64,000 bases of DNA from Piscicola geometra (taxonomy: Eukaryota > Annelida > Clitellata > Hirudinida > Piscicolidae): the NCBI GenBank assembly GCA_943735955.1, contig OX030957.1, forward strand, positions 9,531,100 through 9,595,099. The letters are read 5' to 3'. The translations under genes were made by a program, and so were the position numbers. Shown in pieces: positions 13,660 through 25,385 of the stretch. The notes below the pieces were generated by a model that saw nothing but the letters and a program-made list of their open reading frames with translations, ran no database searches and had not been told where the DNA came from. Within the stretch, counting starts at the first letter, position 1, and the number at the start of each line of letters is the position of its first letter.

Positions 13660-14440
13660 ATGTTTTGGCTCGTAGTCGTGCTGGAATTTTGTCCAATGAA
13701 CATGAAACATAAAAACCATGGGTTGATCGAAAATATAGGGGGGGGGGGAATAAAAAGACAACATTGAAGGAGGATCGGTACATTCTTTCCCCTATTTTTT
13801 CAATCAACCCATGGTTTTTTAGTCTTATTTTCATGAAACGTTCTTTCAACCCAAGTTGTTAGCTGAAGCTTCTGAATTGCCCCAAGTCTCTGTCTATTTG
13901 ATCTATTTTCTCATCCCCCTCTCGACTGGCTACACCATAACATTACCACCCCAATGTTTCACAGTTGCTTTCAAGCTTTCTGTTTTAAACTCTTCTTTCA
14001 CATTTCTCTAGACTTTATAACTCCCATCAGGTCCAAACAAATTATACTTTCTCTCATCCGACCATATACACTGCTCCCAAAACACATCCGACTTCTTAAT
14101 TTACTTTTTCGTCCACTTAAATCTTTCTTTACGATTTGATTACTTAATTGATGGGTTTTTCCAAGATATTCGGCTTTGCAAATCCATCTGATGGAAAATA
14201 TTTTTATCCGTTTGTGGGAATATAAAGTTTTTGAAATATAATTTAACATCATTTTTAGATTTCTGGCTGCACTCTTTCTATTCTACATCAACAACTCCAT
14301 GTTGTACCGATCTTCCCTCAATGTTGTCTTTTTTTTATTTTCTTCCCCTTATATTTTCATTAACCCATAGTTTTTATGTCTCATTTTTATTGAATTTACA
14401 GTATACTTTGCTAAATTGAGCATTTTCGCAATAAATCTTG
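13660..14440 (-). mobile_element. Tc1/mariner-like element, decayed
   Basis: On the minus strand the centre encodes a Tc1-type transposase patch: IWSDERKYNLFGPDG, then a broken KxxVKHWGGNVMV, in more than one frame. It is bounded by long imperfect inverted repeats: about 13690-13780 (CATAAAAACCATGGGTTGAT ... GACAACATTGAAGGAGGATC) matches the reverse complement of about 14300-14400. A further inverted piece of the same repeat lies at 13789-13845. Only part of the gene remains, so this is an inactive internal-deletion copy. Outer ends are approximate. Confidence 0.75.
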
Positions 14441-15471
14441 GCTAAACCTTCCTTTATTAGATCAACCACTCTTCACTGAATATCCTTTGAATGTTATTTT
14501 CTTTTTCGTTTTGACATAGTTTTTCTATTAAAAAGATTAATTTTCATATAATATAATTTTGAAAAAATTGATCTTTTAAACACAATTTACAAGTTTACAA
14601 ATCAGAAGAACCTTACATTGCTCAATTGTAATCTTTGTTCAAATAACTTTTTGATTTTAAATGAAAAAAGTTATTTTTAAATTAATATAAAAATTTCAGC
14701 TAAATTCCACGCGCTTTAATATTTATTTAATGTGTAACTAAGGAAGCTTTAGCCTATGGGATGCTTACAATTTCAATGAGCAAAAACACTAAAAACAAAA
14801 TAAGTTTGCAATTTCAAAAAAGCTGTTTCGTGTCAAAATAATTTTTTGCTTATTGTATAACTATAAAAACTTTAATGCGATTGACAAAACCCCTTTTTTC
14901 AACAACTTCTCGTTGTGCTAGAAAGATGAAAATAGGCTCTATTATAGTTTCAGATATCCCATGTATATCTTTAATTTCTTATAACTTCAATTTCTAACTT
15001 TCTCATTCAAACAAATAAATAAAACTTTTTGTTTTATTTTCAGCCCAAGGGATGCTTGCTTAACATTATTTTTAGCTTAGCTGAAAAGTATCCTGCTAGT
15101 CTCTCTCAGACATCATTCTTTAATTACATCAGATAACTTTCATATTTCATTTATATTTTATATATTATATGAGACAGTTCACGAATGAAAATAATAACAT
15201 AACTTGATTTGAAAAAGATGTTATGATATTCAATTTAATGGTAAGTGATAACTAATGAAACCAGGCTTTTTGCTGTGACCACTACAATGAGTCTGTTGCC
15301 TGAAATATGCTGTCTGATGATGATATCTAATAGTTTAGCTGAGAACTTATATGTTTAGAAACCATGGTAGTGTCTATCTAGAATGAATATTGCTGTCTCT
15401 CTCTAGGGTCGTCTAGAAAAGCCCTCCAAAAATCAACTGTCTCGGTCTAGGGAAATTGCATTGGTATGTAG
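14441..15471. other. Intergenic DNA, nothing recognised
   Basis: No gene, RNA or clear repeat is seen between the Tc1-like element and the truncated hAT copy. Confidence 0.5.
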
Positions 15472-16150
15472 TAGAGGTCCCCGCAGGAACGGAAATGAAA
15501 ATAAATTTGAGTACGGGAAGAGTCGGGAACTGGAAATAGGTTTTCGGGACGGGAACGGAAACAGGAATCAACATTCAGATCGGGAACGAGAATAAAAGTG
15601 ATTGGTATTGGATTCTTCAATAACTGTTCTTCAGCAAACTCCCAAGTATGGAAACTTCTATTTCATCTATACTCCTTAATTAAAATAAGTATTAAATGCA
15701 ATAGAAAAGTATAACGAAGCAACCATTGCCAATGTCAAAATCTCCAACATTAAATTTGAAGTTGTTATGCCGAGTCCAAACATTAGGGAGATTAGAACAA
15801 ATGGGTGATGATGAAAACTTGTCAGATGAAATCAAACTGGCAGTTATATTATTTTTATTTTATAAATTAATACATTAAATTTTTAATTTCCAGTTGATTG
15901 CTCAGTTGATCATTTCGACAAAAGAAAAGATTGCCATTGATCTTATTCATGGCAGCAGGTCTGTTGCATCTTCAGTATAAAATAATAATAAGACGAAAGT
16001 TTTAGATAGGAAAAGAAATAAATACCAAGACTTGTATTAGAGAAAATTTTGTTCCATTTTGTACAGCCAGACCAAGCTGCAGTGCCGTTAAGAAAAAAAG
16101 GTGATTATTTAGACCTATTATGTTTGTTTTTATAACGTAATAATTATCAT
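15472..16150 (+). mobile_element. Truncated second copy of the inner hAT (hAT-B)
   Basis: Starts TAGAGGTCCCC, like the terminus TAGAGGTCGGAC of the full element at 37983-39575, then follows it closely through the 'cgggaacgggaa' subterminal repeats, 'agtataacgaagc' and 'attagggagattagaacaaa', to about 'ttatgtttgtttttataa'. There the match stops where LINE sequence begins. The 3' half with the hATC-type dimerisation region is missing, so the copy was cut by the LINE or by deletion. Confidence 0.8.
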
Positions 16151-17812
16151 ACAAATTTTGTCATCATATCTAGAAAATAGACATTATCAAGTTAAATTAG
16201 GTACACACATCTCATCATTAACCTATATTCAACACGGGGTTTCTCAAGGCTATGTTCTTGGACCGCTTCTTTTCACCATATTAATCTCACCTATCTCAAA
16301 TATAATCAACCAATTCAATATAACCTACCATAAATATGCTGATGATATACAACTTCTTTAATTCATCACACCTTTGATTTTAATCTGTCGAGAATGGCCG
16401 CAGCAGACCAAGATGGCCGCAGGGAATCAAGTGAGCTGCGACATAAAGAAGAAAGCCTTCCATAGCAGCAGCAGTACCAGCGTTGGCAAGGACTTCTCCT
16501 TCACCCTCTTTCGCAGCCTTGGCACCAGTGGCAAGACAGAAAATTGAAAAGAATGATGATTGTGTTTTGTTGTTTTGAGGATGATGTGGTGATGATTGTG
16601 CTCTGGTATGAGTGTTGGTATTGTGGTGATGATTGAATTTTTTATTTATGGTGATAGTGATTTTTTGGCGGTGATTGTCATGGTGGTGTGGGTGAGGTTG
16701 GATTATTGAGATTGATTGTTTGTTTATATATATATTTAAATTTATATATATATATATATTGGTAGTGGTCTAAAAACCGTTTTATTTAACAAATCTATTT
16801 AAAGAGCGCCTTTGTTCACTTAGTAAAGGGCGCTATACAAATCATTAGTGATTGATGATTGATTGACCTAATACATCCAACCAAGCTACTAGTAACCTCA
16901 CATCTTGCATACAAACAATGGAAACTTGGTTCCTCAATAACTATCTCCAGTTTAACACCACTAAATCATAAATAATAAAACTAGACACCCCTTTTCAACT
17001 CAATAGTTTAAATACCATATCATCTGTCGACATTAACTCAAATAGCATCCCTATCAATAACACTCTCAAAATACTCTGAGTCACCCTTGATAGCAAACTC
17101 ACTTTCAAAAACCACATCACATCTATCATCCAATCATCACACTATCATTTCAAAGCAATCAAACACATACGCTTATTCATTACTACTGAACTCTCCGTCC
17201 CACTTTCCCGATGTCTAAAACTTGACTACTGTAGCTCGCTATTATATAATATCATCAATCAAGAAAGAAATCGTCTAGTCAGTTTTAAACAAGGCTGCTA
17301 GAATCACACTCAATTGTGACTACCCAGGACATCACCTTGTTCAGTCATCAAATGATAATCTTATAAAACTTCCCTGGCTTTCAATAGATTTTCGAATATC
17401 CTTCAAAATTCTTCAAACTTCAATACCTTTATATCTCAGCAAACTCATAACCAACAAAACATCAAACAAAAAACTGCGTTCATCTTCATCTCTTCTTCAC
17501 AACCAAGAATCCACTACAAACAACATCTCAAAAAAAGCATTCCGTCACGCAGCTCCAACAACTTGGAATGCCCTTCCACCTGCACTTCGCAACATCAACC
17601 AAGTTTCGACTTTCAAAGCCAAACCGAAAACTCATTATTTTAACTTAGCTTATCACTCATAATTATTCCATGCTACTCTTTGCTTTCTTTTTTATAACAT
17701 TACTACTATAATTATGTTTATTTCTTTATTGCATTTCAACGCAGTGAAAGCGCTTCAGTTGCGTGCCCGGGCGCTATACAAAAACGACAATTATTATTAT
17801 TATTATTATCTT
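16151..17812 (+). mobile_element. LINE (non-LTR retrotransposon), 5'-truncated and broken
   Basis: Encodes the end of a reverse transcriptase: SSYLENRHYQVKLG, then GVSQGYVLGPLLFTILISP, then YADDIQLL (catalytic YADD). After a nested insertion (16362-16865) it continues with TMETWFLNNYLQFN and near 17540-17640 a frame giving FRHAAPTTWNALPPALRN, the C-terminal pattern of CR1/Rex-type ORF2. Stops and frame changes interrupt it. It ends with 'ttcagttgcgtgcccgggcg' and ctatacaaa before a (TTA)n tail. Confidence 0.85.
16362..16865 (+). mobile_element. Retroposon nested in the LINE
   Basis: Interrupts the LINE directly after the YADD segment. Its body (about 16500-16800) matches the reverse complement of 34865-35130. 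It ends with GCGCCTTTGTTCACTTAG, a short spacer, GCGCTATACAAAT and a GATTGATTGATG-type tail, the 3' end also seen at 45660-45735 and 56765-56822. The 5' part ('tggccgcagcagaccaagat' onward) is not recognised. Confidence 0.6.
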
Positions 17813-18429
17813 GAGCCGTTCATAATGTTTCTGTCTGATTGAAAAAACAAAAGCAGCCAAAACCTCGGTATTTTATATTACCGGACTATTCCGTATGACC
17901 CGATTTTCCTCTATATTTAATATTAAAGATTTTTGTTAATATGTAGACAAGCTTTTTTTATATTTTAAACTTTTAAATAGATAGAAAGTATATCTCAGTA
18001 TTCATCGTAATCAATTTACGTGGATCATATTTTTATATTCTTATTCTTTAAAATAAATGCATCCACTCTTTAATGCGATTTTACATTCTTTGAAAAACAG
18101 ACAAGACAATGCAAATCGAATGTCTTTAGTCGAAATAATAATAGGAAAACTTATCAAGATAGAAATAAAGTGGCGGAAAAGTTGTCTGCAAAGGGACTTC
18201 AGACTTGAACCAATTTTTTTATTTCAATGTGCCAAGCTTTTAATATTTAAAGTGCAAATATTATTTTCAGTTAATACTTTTCCTCTCGAAAAATTTAAAA
18301 AAGTATTTCAACTTATTTAAAAAAATGTTTATTTCATTAAAAAGTGTTAATCTATTTGAAAAATGTTTTTAAAATCTATTCAATATAGGCGAAAAATCAT
18401 TGAAGTTTCTCTTCCCAGTCAGAGAGATG
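17813..18429. other. Spacer downstream of MED11
   Basis: No gene seen. TTTATT at 18328-18333 is AATAAA on the minus strand, about 100 bases past the MED11 stop, and is the likely polyadenylation signal for that gene. Confidence 0.5.
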
Positions 18430-19122
18430 TCAGGCGTGTGCGTTGAGAACCTTGTCGAGGTCAAGCAAGCGCTGTTTGAGCACGTCGCTTCGGTGCTGTG
18501 CTAGTTGACAGTCCTTCTGAGCCCCATAACTAGAGCCTGTGTGCGACTGTGCTGTGTAGTGTGGAGGTTGTGCGCAAATAAATTACCATCTTATTGTAGG
18601 TAATAGTTCGATTAAATCATATGCTAATCAGAAGGAAATAACATCTAAAACTACACATTCCAAAGCTTCAAAAAACGATTTTGCTATCTTTATCGTTTGA
18701 TAACGACAAAGAATAGAAATCTTTAGGCTCTTTCATTTTATCTTCTTATATAGCCCATGTATTATCATTTGAGGATGTCTTGTGTTGGTTGCTGAGCTCG
18801 CGTAGATTTTTTATGGAAAGGAAACTATTGCTCCAGCACTATTGTAACTGAAAATCTTGTTTGCCATTGATGAATTGCTTTTCCTAAGATTCTTAGTGAA
18901 GAGTGACTACGCTTACAGTAACATGCCTTTTTAATATTATAGTTTCGCATATATGAAGCACCCTATAATGAAGACTTTTAGTTTGGCTTAGCACTTTCAG
19001 TTTCAGACGTTATAAATGATTTTTTAAAGTAGAGCTGCCTCTGGTTATGCTGGTGATCGATCTTCAGTAATGGTTATATTCTAGGATGTTGTACTTCGAA
19101 TTTTCTTCAGTACTTTGACTAC

Positions 19123-19207
<85 letters not shown>

Positions 19208-19271
19208 CAGCAGTAGTAGTAGTAGTATTAGTAGTAGTAGCATTAGTAATATTAGTAGTAAAAGGTAGTAG

Positions 19272-19367
<96 letters not shown>

Positions 19368-20392
19368 ATAATAATAGTAGTAGTAGTAGTAGTAGTAGTA
19401 GTAATAGTATTAATAATAATAATGGTAATAATAATAATAATAATGACAAACATTATTCTAGTGGCGTTTAACCCAAACGAGCTTCAGGCCACTCAGGCTG
19501 CTTATTTTTATTTGCGCCTATGGGCTACTAGAACATTGGTTGCACTTGAACCTAGGACCTTTCATTATTGGTCAAACCGAGTCTTTAACAACTCGGCTAC
19601 CCGTTCCCTCAGTAGTAGGCTAATGAAACTGACATTAGACTCAATGAAAGGCATTCTAGATGCAGTCTAATATGAAACTTTAGTTATCTTTATGTTGACC
19701 ATGAGACTAAAGTTTGTGAATGCACTGGAAAATATATCAAATATGTGTTGCATGTCAGCTCCTGAGACAATATTGAAGGAGCAGTCATCAGCAAACAGCA
19801 GCCTACTGATTTTTTATTTTCTTTGTTTTTGTCTGGAGCCAAGAAAGGTTTAAAATTGAGTTTGTGCAGCTATGGTGTGAATCATCTCTAAACGATGTCT
19901 TTGCAGCATATTGGCTGAATTGAAAGGTTGACTCCAAACGAGGTTGCAATCAGGAACTGAAATACTGAGATAATGGTTATAGAGAAGAGCAGTTAGGTGT
20001 AACTTCAATATGAAGATGAAGAGTCTAATGAAAACAAATTATTTTATAGAAAATCAAGATAGGCTGCATTACTTGTTGAAATGATCATGAGATAGTTTAG
20101 TTGAGTCATAAGACCACTTTCGATTGCCTCCAGAGCTTTTGTGAACTGGTTGGTGTTGCTCTCTACATTCTTGCTCACTGGTTTATCTTTGGACACTTCA
20201 TTCATTACAAGACCTGTCATTTTTATAAAATATCATTTCAGTTTGAATCTCAAGTATGCTATTTAAAATACTATATTAAAGAACTTTATTACAGTTTTGA
20301 AACTAACCAGCCAACTCCAAAGCCCTCCCAATATTTTTCTCTACTTCTTCCAACTGTTGAACACGCGTTATTTGCTCACTTGATTTAGACAT
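18430..20392 (-). CDS. MED11: Mediator complex subunit 11
   Basis: Small head-module subunit of Mediator, acting in the nucleus in RNA polymerase II initiation. Three exons: 20392-20308, 20213-20073 and 18551-18430, with phase-1 junctions throughout, giving 115 aa (human about 117). Recognisable parts: RVQQLEEVEKNIGRALELAG near the N-terminus (human LRALEDIEREIGAILQNAG), NEVSKDK, then SHTGSSYGAQKDCQLA, which matches the human EGSSYSSRKDCQMA segment. Intron 2 (about 1.5 kb) has collected a LINE fragment, a SINE-B and a long (GTA)n tract, so exon 3 lies far from the rest and is easily missed. The start codon faces PIN4. Confidence 0.9.
19118..19420. repeat. (GTA)n microsatellite in MED11 intron 2
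   Basis: About 300 bp of GTA repeat, interrupted by AGCAGC, ATTAGT and AAAGGTAGTAG blocks, grading into AAT repeats that join the SINE-B tail on its right. Confidence 0.95.
19437..19615 (-). mobile_element. SINE-B copy in MED11 intron 2
   Basis: The reverse complement begins GGGAACGGGTAGCCGAGTTG (A-box region), has ACCAATAATGAAAGGTCCTA and AGGTTCAAGTGC (B-box-like), and ends in (TTA)n. Closely related to 13346-13525. Confidence 0.75.
19660..19960 (-). pseudogene. LINE reverse-transcriptase fragment
   Basis: The minus strand reads LLFADDCSF followed by DMQHIFDIFSSAFTNFSL and NIKITKVSY: the palm-domain pattern FADD ... DMQ..vD.FS.AC..F.L ... KTKV of Jockey/CR1-like reverse transcriptases. Further frames extend to about 19960. 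Broken, inside MED11 intron 2. Confidence 0.7.
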
Positions 20393-20606
20393 TTTATAGA
20401 TTTTTTTCTAGATTCAAAAAGTTTAGAGGCGTGAAAAAGTTAATCTAAACTTAATTTTTAAATATTATTTTGTACTTTTTAGATTGAAAAATTGATAAAA
20501 TTTATATTTTAAAGTTTAAAAATAATAATAAGTTTAACAGAGTTCAAGTTTTTCCCTTTTATCAACACGATTTATATTTATTTCCTTTTCATACTTTTTA
20601 TTCAAA
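20393..20606. promoter_or_regulatory. Shared MED11-PIN4 intergenic promoter region
   Basis: Only 214 bases separate the MED11 start (minus) from the PIN4 start (plus), so 5' UTRs and promoters of both must lie here or overlap. The stretch is AT-rich with no CpG-island character; I do not see an unambiguous TATA box. Bidirectional control is inferred from the layout. Confidence 0.6.
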
Positions 20607-23600
20607 ATGCCACCTAAAGCAAAATCCGGTGATAAAAAAGCAAAAGGCGAAGGATCTAGTGGAAAAAAAGGAAAGAAAGATGACACGTCAGAGGAAAGTG
20701 GAAAACAAGTGAAAGGTGGAACTTCAGTTAAAGTAATTACAATTATTAGGCAATTTGACCCATAATACTATAAAAATAATTTCTATAATCATTGTAGTAT
20801 AATTTTATTAAAGTTTTATTTTAAACCATTGTTTAATTATTTAATAATTTCATTCTCACTTATATTAACCTGGCTTGAACCATTACTCCCCTGATGACTA
20901 TCAGAATCTGATAATCAGATGATTCTCAAATTTATAATCCAATTTGAAGTTCATTTAAGCCTTCAATTTTAAGAAAACTGGTTTCTGGTTATTAAAACCT
21001 CTGAACAACTTCTTCTAATGCCACTTTCAGAGAAGAGAAAGAGTCTTTCTGATCAGATACTTTTATTTTTTTGAATGGTTGATTTGCAACTTTGCATCAT
21101 GACTAGAATTTGAACAAGTCTGATACATTGTTCTGATGTTGTACATCAGGTGTCATGGCATGCAATATTGTACTTCTAACATGTGTGGAGTACACATCAC
21201 TCTAGAATTATAAGTTGAGAGTTTGGCACACTTTTTAAGGATTTAAAATAATAAAATTGTAGCAATTTAACAACCAAACACAGCCATCTCAGGTAGATAG
21301 CACATCACCAACATATCAAAACTTCAAGCTTATATTTTTCTGAGAGCTTTTTTTGTGATACATCACGAACAGCCACTAAATGAATTAGAATTATCCATTG
21401 CATTGAAGCCATTGCAATACCTAATAAAATATTGCCTATTTATAATGCGCCAAGGCACGCAACTGAGGCGCCACTCACACGACATAAGTCGTGAAACATC
21501 GCATCATATACACTAGGTATATGATAGCTCAAGGTTGGCTTAACAAGGATACGAACTTATACTTTATGAAATCGGATATAACCTTGGTATAATCCAAAGG
21601 TGCACAACCCGCGGTCCTCCGGCCTGTTTGATGCGGCCCCCAGACAACTAGTCCATTTTGGCTATTTGAGGTCCTAACAAAATTTTTAATCGACGCACCC
21701 GCCCATCACTTTTTAATAGTACTGTTTGCACTTTCCTAATATAAAACGATTGGAACAACAACAACGAGCGATAATTGAGTTATTTTAATTTAGTAAGAAT
21801 GTCAAAGCGTAAAATTGAGGCAGAAAATCGTCAGTTTAATGAAGAATGGACAAATGCAGCATTTCAACGGAACAGCTTTGGGCCTAATTTGTCGCGAGTC
21901 CGTAACTGTAATGAAGGACTACAATTGCAAAAGACGTTATGAAACCAAACACGCTGCTACGTTTGATGATGTGAAAGGCGAAGCTAGAAAAAATATAATT
22001 GATTAACTTGTAAAAAGATTGTCATCTGAGCAAAATATTTTTTACAAAAAAAGTTAATGAAAATAAGACTTGTTCGTGCCGGTTGTGCCATAGCACAGAT
22101 TATTGCGCGATTGTCTCAACAATTTACTGATGGTGATTTCGTCAAAGACTGCATGCAAGCCATTTGCAAAGAAGTCTTCCCTGAGAAAACAGACCTGTTC
22201 AACAAAGTGCCATTGTCACGGATGACTATCCAGCGCCGGGTGGTTGATTTATCCAACGACGTTTGCGTGACAAGCTTGCCATTTGCAAGTATTTTTCTAT
22301 TGCCTTAGATGAGAGCACGGATAACGTTGACACAGCACAGCTCTTGGTTTTTGTCCGTGCGGTGGACGAGAACTGTAAACTAATTCAGAAATTAGCAGGA
22401 ATGACCTCACTACGTGGACGTACGACTGGTGCAGATATTTTGGAAGAGTGAAATCTGTTCTTGACGTTCATTAGCCAAAGCTCTGTAGTGTTACTACTGA
22501 CTGTGCACCCGCCATGACTGCAATCACATTTGCGAGACTTAGGAATTCCAACAGACACCATCCACGCATACCACTGCATCATACATCAAAAGTCACTGTG
22601 TACACGACTCATTAATTTTTATAATGTTATGAAATTTGTTTTTAAATCAGTGAACTTCATATGAGCAAAAGGACTTAACCATCGACAATTCAGATCATTT
22701 CTTGAAATCATTGAGTCAGAATATCGTGACATACCATATCACACTAATGTAAGGTGGTTGATTCAAGGAAAAGTTCTAACTAGGGTTGTTGAGTTACGAA
22801 AGGAAATCTGTGAATTCCTTGTTACCAAAGGCAAAGACACAGCTGTTTTTACAGACAAACAGTGGTTGGCAGACTTATAATTTTTGGCAGACATAACAGA
22901 ACACTTAAATAAATGGAATCTGCGTCTTTAAGGCAAAGATCACTACATCTTTGATATGTACCAAGAGCTGCTGTCATTCACCTTGAAGCTACGGCTGTTT
23001 TGTTCGAATTTGCAATCTGTTAATCTAAGTCATTTTCCTTTTTGTTCAGCTTTTCAGAAAGAATGCCAATGTGACTTTAATAAATACCACGATAGTTGTG
23101 AAGCGTTACTGAAGGAATTTAATGAACGTTTTGATGCATTCAGGAGCATAAGGATTTATTCAACTTCATCCGTGACCCTTTCTCTTGTGCTGTAGAATGC
23201 GTACCTGAGCAATGTCAGTTAGAAGTCATTGATCTTCAATGTTCACCAGAATTAATGTCTGCGTTTCAGCATAACTCCATTTTAACTTTTTATGGAAGTC
23301 TTAGTTCAGTTAAATATGGAGCGGTCAAAGATTTGGCTTGCCGAATCTTGTCTGAATTTGGCAGCACATACGTGTGTGAACAAACGTTTTCAGTCATGAA
23401 CACAAATAAAAATAAACTGAGATCATTTTTGTCTGATGATAATCTTTGTTCGATTTTGAGGCTTGCAGCAACAGAACTCAAACCCAATATTGACAATGTT
23501 GTTGCAAACATTCAGGCTCAACCTTCTCATTAAAATTCTAGCATTTAGTTATTCATACATGTTTAAATAACGGTATTTTTTTATGACATTCATTAAAAAT

Positions 23601-24220
23601 TTGCATTCTTTGAGTTTTTTTATTGTGTCATCTATGTGCACGCTGATGCGGCCCTTGGCGCCCGAGACTCAGTGATTTTGGCCCTCAGGCTGAAAAAGGT
23701 TGTGCACCCCTGGTATAATCCAACACCCATTTCAAATACGATTTCACACTTTAATATAATAAGAGAAATAAAAAGTATACGCTTTTCAAAACAGTAAATT
23801 TCATTCAAATCCAGGTTCGACACATTTTGTGTGAAAAACAATCGAAAATACTAGAAGCGCTTGAAAAGCTGAGAGCTGGTGAAAAGTTTAACGATGTAGC
23901 CACTCAATTTAGTGAGGACAAAGCTAGACAAGGGGTAAATCATAATCGATATTATCAACAATTTCAACTAATTTTTATCATAAATATCTACTTTAAAAGT
24001 AGTGAATCTCAACCATAAGTTCACTTACCACTACATGCCCTCCGATTCATGAACCGCACAGGGAGACCTTGGCTGGATGACCAGGGGTAGCATGGTAGGA
24101 GCGTTCCAGGATGCCGCATTCGCCTTGTCTCCCAGCACCACAGGCAGTCCCATCTATACCGACCCCCCTGTCAAAACTAAGTTCGGATACCACATTATCA
24201 TGATAGAAGGGAAAAAGTAG
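20607..24220 (+). CDS. PIN4: Parvulin-14, peptidyl-prolyl cis-trans isomerase
   Basis: Parvulin-family rotamase; the human homologue is reported in pre-rRNA processing and chromatin association. Exons 20607-20732, 23815-23934 and 24062-24220, all phase 0, give 134 aa (human 131). Residues 1-42 form the Lys/Gly/Ser-rich tail starting [14 protein letters not shown], close to human. Residues 43-134 are the isomerase domain: [67 protein letters not shown]. Intron 1 (3.1 kb) carries a hAT element and a SINE-A piece. Polyadenylation signals AATAAATAAA lie at 24316-24325. Convergent with NCOA6. Confidence 0.95.
21436..21566 (-). mobile_element. SINE-A copy, 5'-truncated
   Basis: The reverse complement carries the SINE body 'ctatcatatacctagtgtat' and the tail 'gtggcgcctcagttgcgtgc' followed by CTTGGCGC, ending TTATAAATAGGC. 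The tRNA-like head is lost just past 'tcgtatccttgtt'. Lies 30 bp left of the hAT in PIN4 intron 1. Confidence 0.75.
21595..23712 (+). mobile_element. hAT transposon in PIN4 intron 1, transposase broken
   Basis: Ends are CAAAGGTGCACAACC and, reverse-complemented, CAGGGGTGCACAACC. The element is flanked by a perfect 8-bp duplication, GTATAATC (21587-21594 and 23713-23720). Inside, in the same strand, are pieces of a ZBED5/GTF2IRD2-like hAT transposase: [18 protein letters not shown] at 21799, [48 protein letters not shown] remnants, and the C-terminal dimerisation region [17 protein letters not shown] ending at 23533. Several stops and frame changes split it, so it cannot make transposase. The clean target duplication argues that insertion is not very old. 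Confidence 0.93.
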
Positions 24221-25385
24221 TGTTTTTTTCGGTTTATTGACTAAATTCAATTCAATTCTTTCTATATATATATGTATCTTCAAGTTAAAAAAAGTATAAC
24301 TTAAATTTCAGTAAAAATAAATAAACGAAAATTTTCTGATTTCAACATTCCATCTTTACACACACATATATATATATAATATAATATATTTATTTATTTA
24401 TTTATTTATGTACACATGAATATGATTCAAAGTCAAGATTAGAGAACTAATGATCTTTGCAGTCACTAATAAAAATTCATATACAAGGGCACGCCTCTGT
24501 GTTTAACATCTTTGTACATTGTTGCCTGTTGCTGCGTGGTCAGTATGTAGAGGTGGAGAGATGAAGGATGTTGGTCGAGTGGTCAGTGGCTCGAGGTGAG
24601 TCATAACTTCTGTTTTTTGCTGGACATTGATATTTCTGTCAAGTGAATTTTGTTTCTTTTGAAAATTTTTGTTGTTTAAAAAATTAACAGTATTTGAAAC
24701 GGGAAAGACAAACAGAAAAATTGATAACTTTAAAAGATGACATGAAAATTGGTGAAACGTTTAATATATTTAAAAATCCAAGTCAGACAGGTCAGACAAC
24801 CTCGTACTAGTACCAATTAAACTATTAAAACCTGCGATAGTACTAAGTAACCTAGTACAGCATTTACAATTGTTGAAAGTTCGATGAGCAATATAGATAA
24901 CTCAAACTGCTTGATACGAAGGGGTTTTGGGCAAGTCTCCAGCATGACGAGAAGGAGATGACAAAGGACGAATGAAGACACACAAGATTACCAACGGCCA
25001 TCTCAGGAGCAATGCGAAGGTTTCTCCTTTTAGGCGGAAAGTTCATATAGTGGCGTGAAGCGTGAGTGGAATTTTCAGAGATTCTGAATTAATGAAAATG
25101 GGTCACCGAATCTCAATAAAAGTACGTCAGCAAGGGAAAGCTGCTAGCCATTGACAAAGTCTCAACTGAGGAGTAGGAGTGCCCTAAAGAGTTAGCGTTG
25201 GGGATGCAAGAAGATGCGCCAGCCAGCAAGCTAATTGGCCTTTATATGCTCAAGGCGTGACTTAGCTTACAAGTCGCCTGCAAAGCCATGCCGCTAGAGA
25301 CATCCTCATGGCGATGAATTGTCTTTCAAGGCTGAGGCATGAGGTCATATTGAAAAAATTGAAAGTTAAATGTGGAATAGAAAAG
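24221..25385. other. Convergent PIN4-NCOA6 spacer
   Basis: Contains PIN4 polyadenylation signals, a TTTA microsatellite with CA/TA runs at 24355-24415, and a less AT-rich unassigned patch at 24860-25370 that may be NCOA6 3' UTR or an old repeat. I recognise no coding domain on either strand. Confidence 0.45.

Noticed and set aside
20607..24220. PIN4 as a broken gene because a transposase interrupts it
   Set aside because: The hAT lies wholly in intron 1; exons keep phase and full length.
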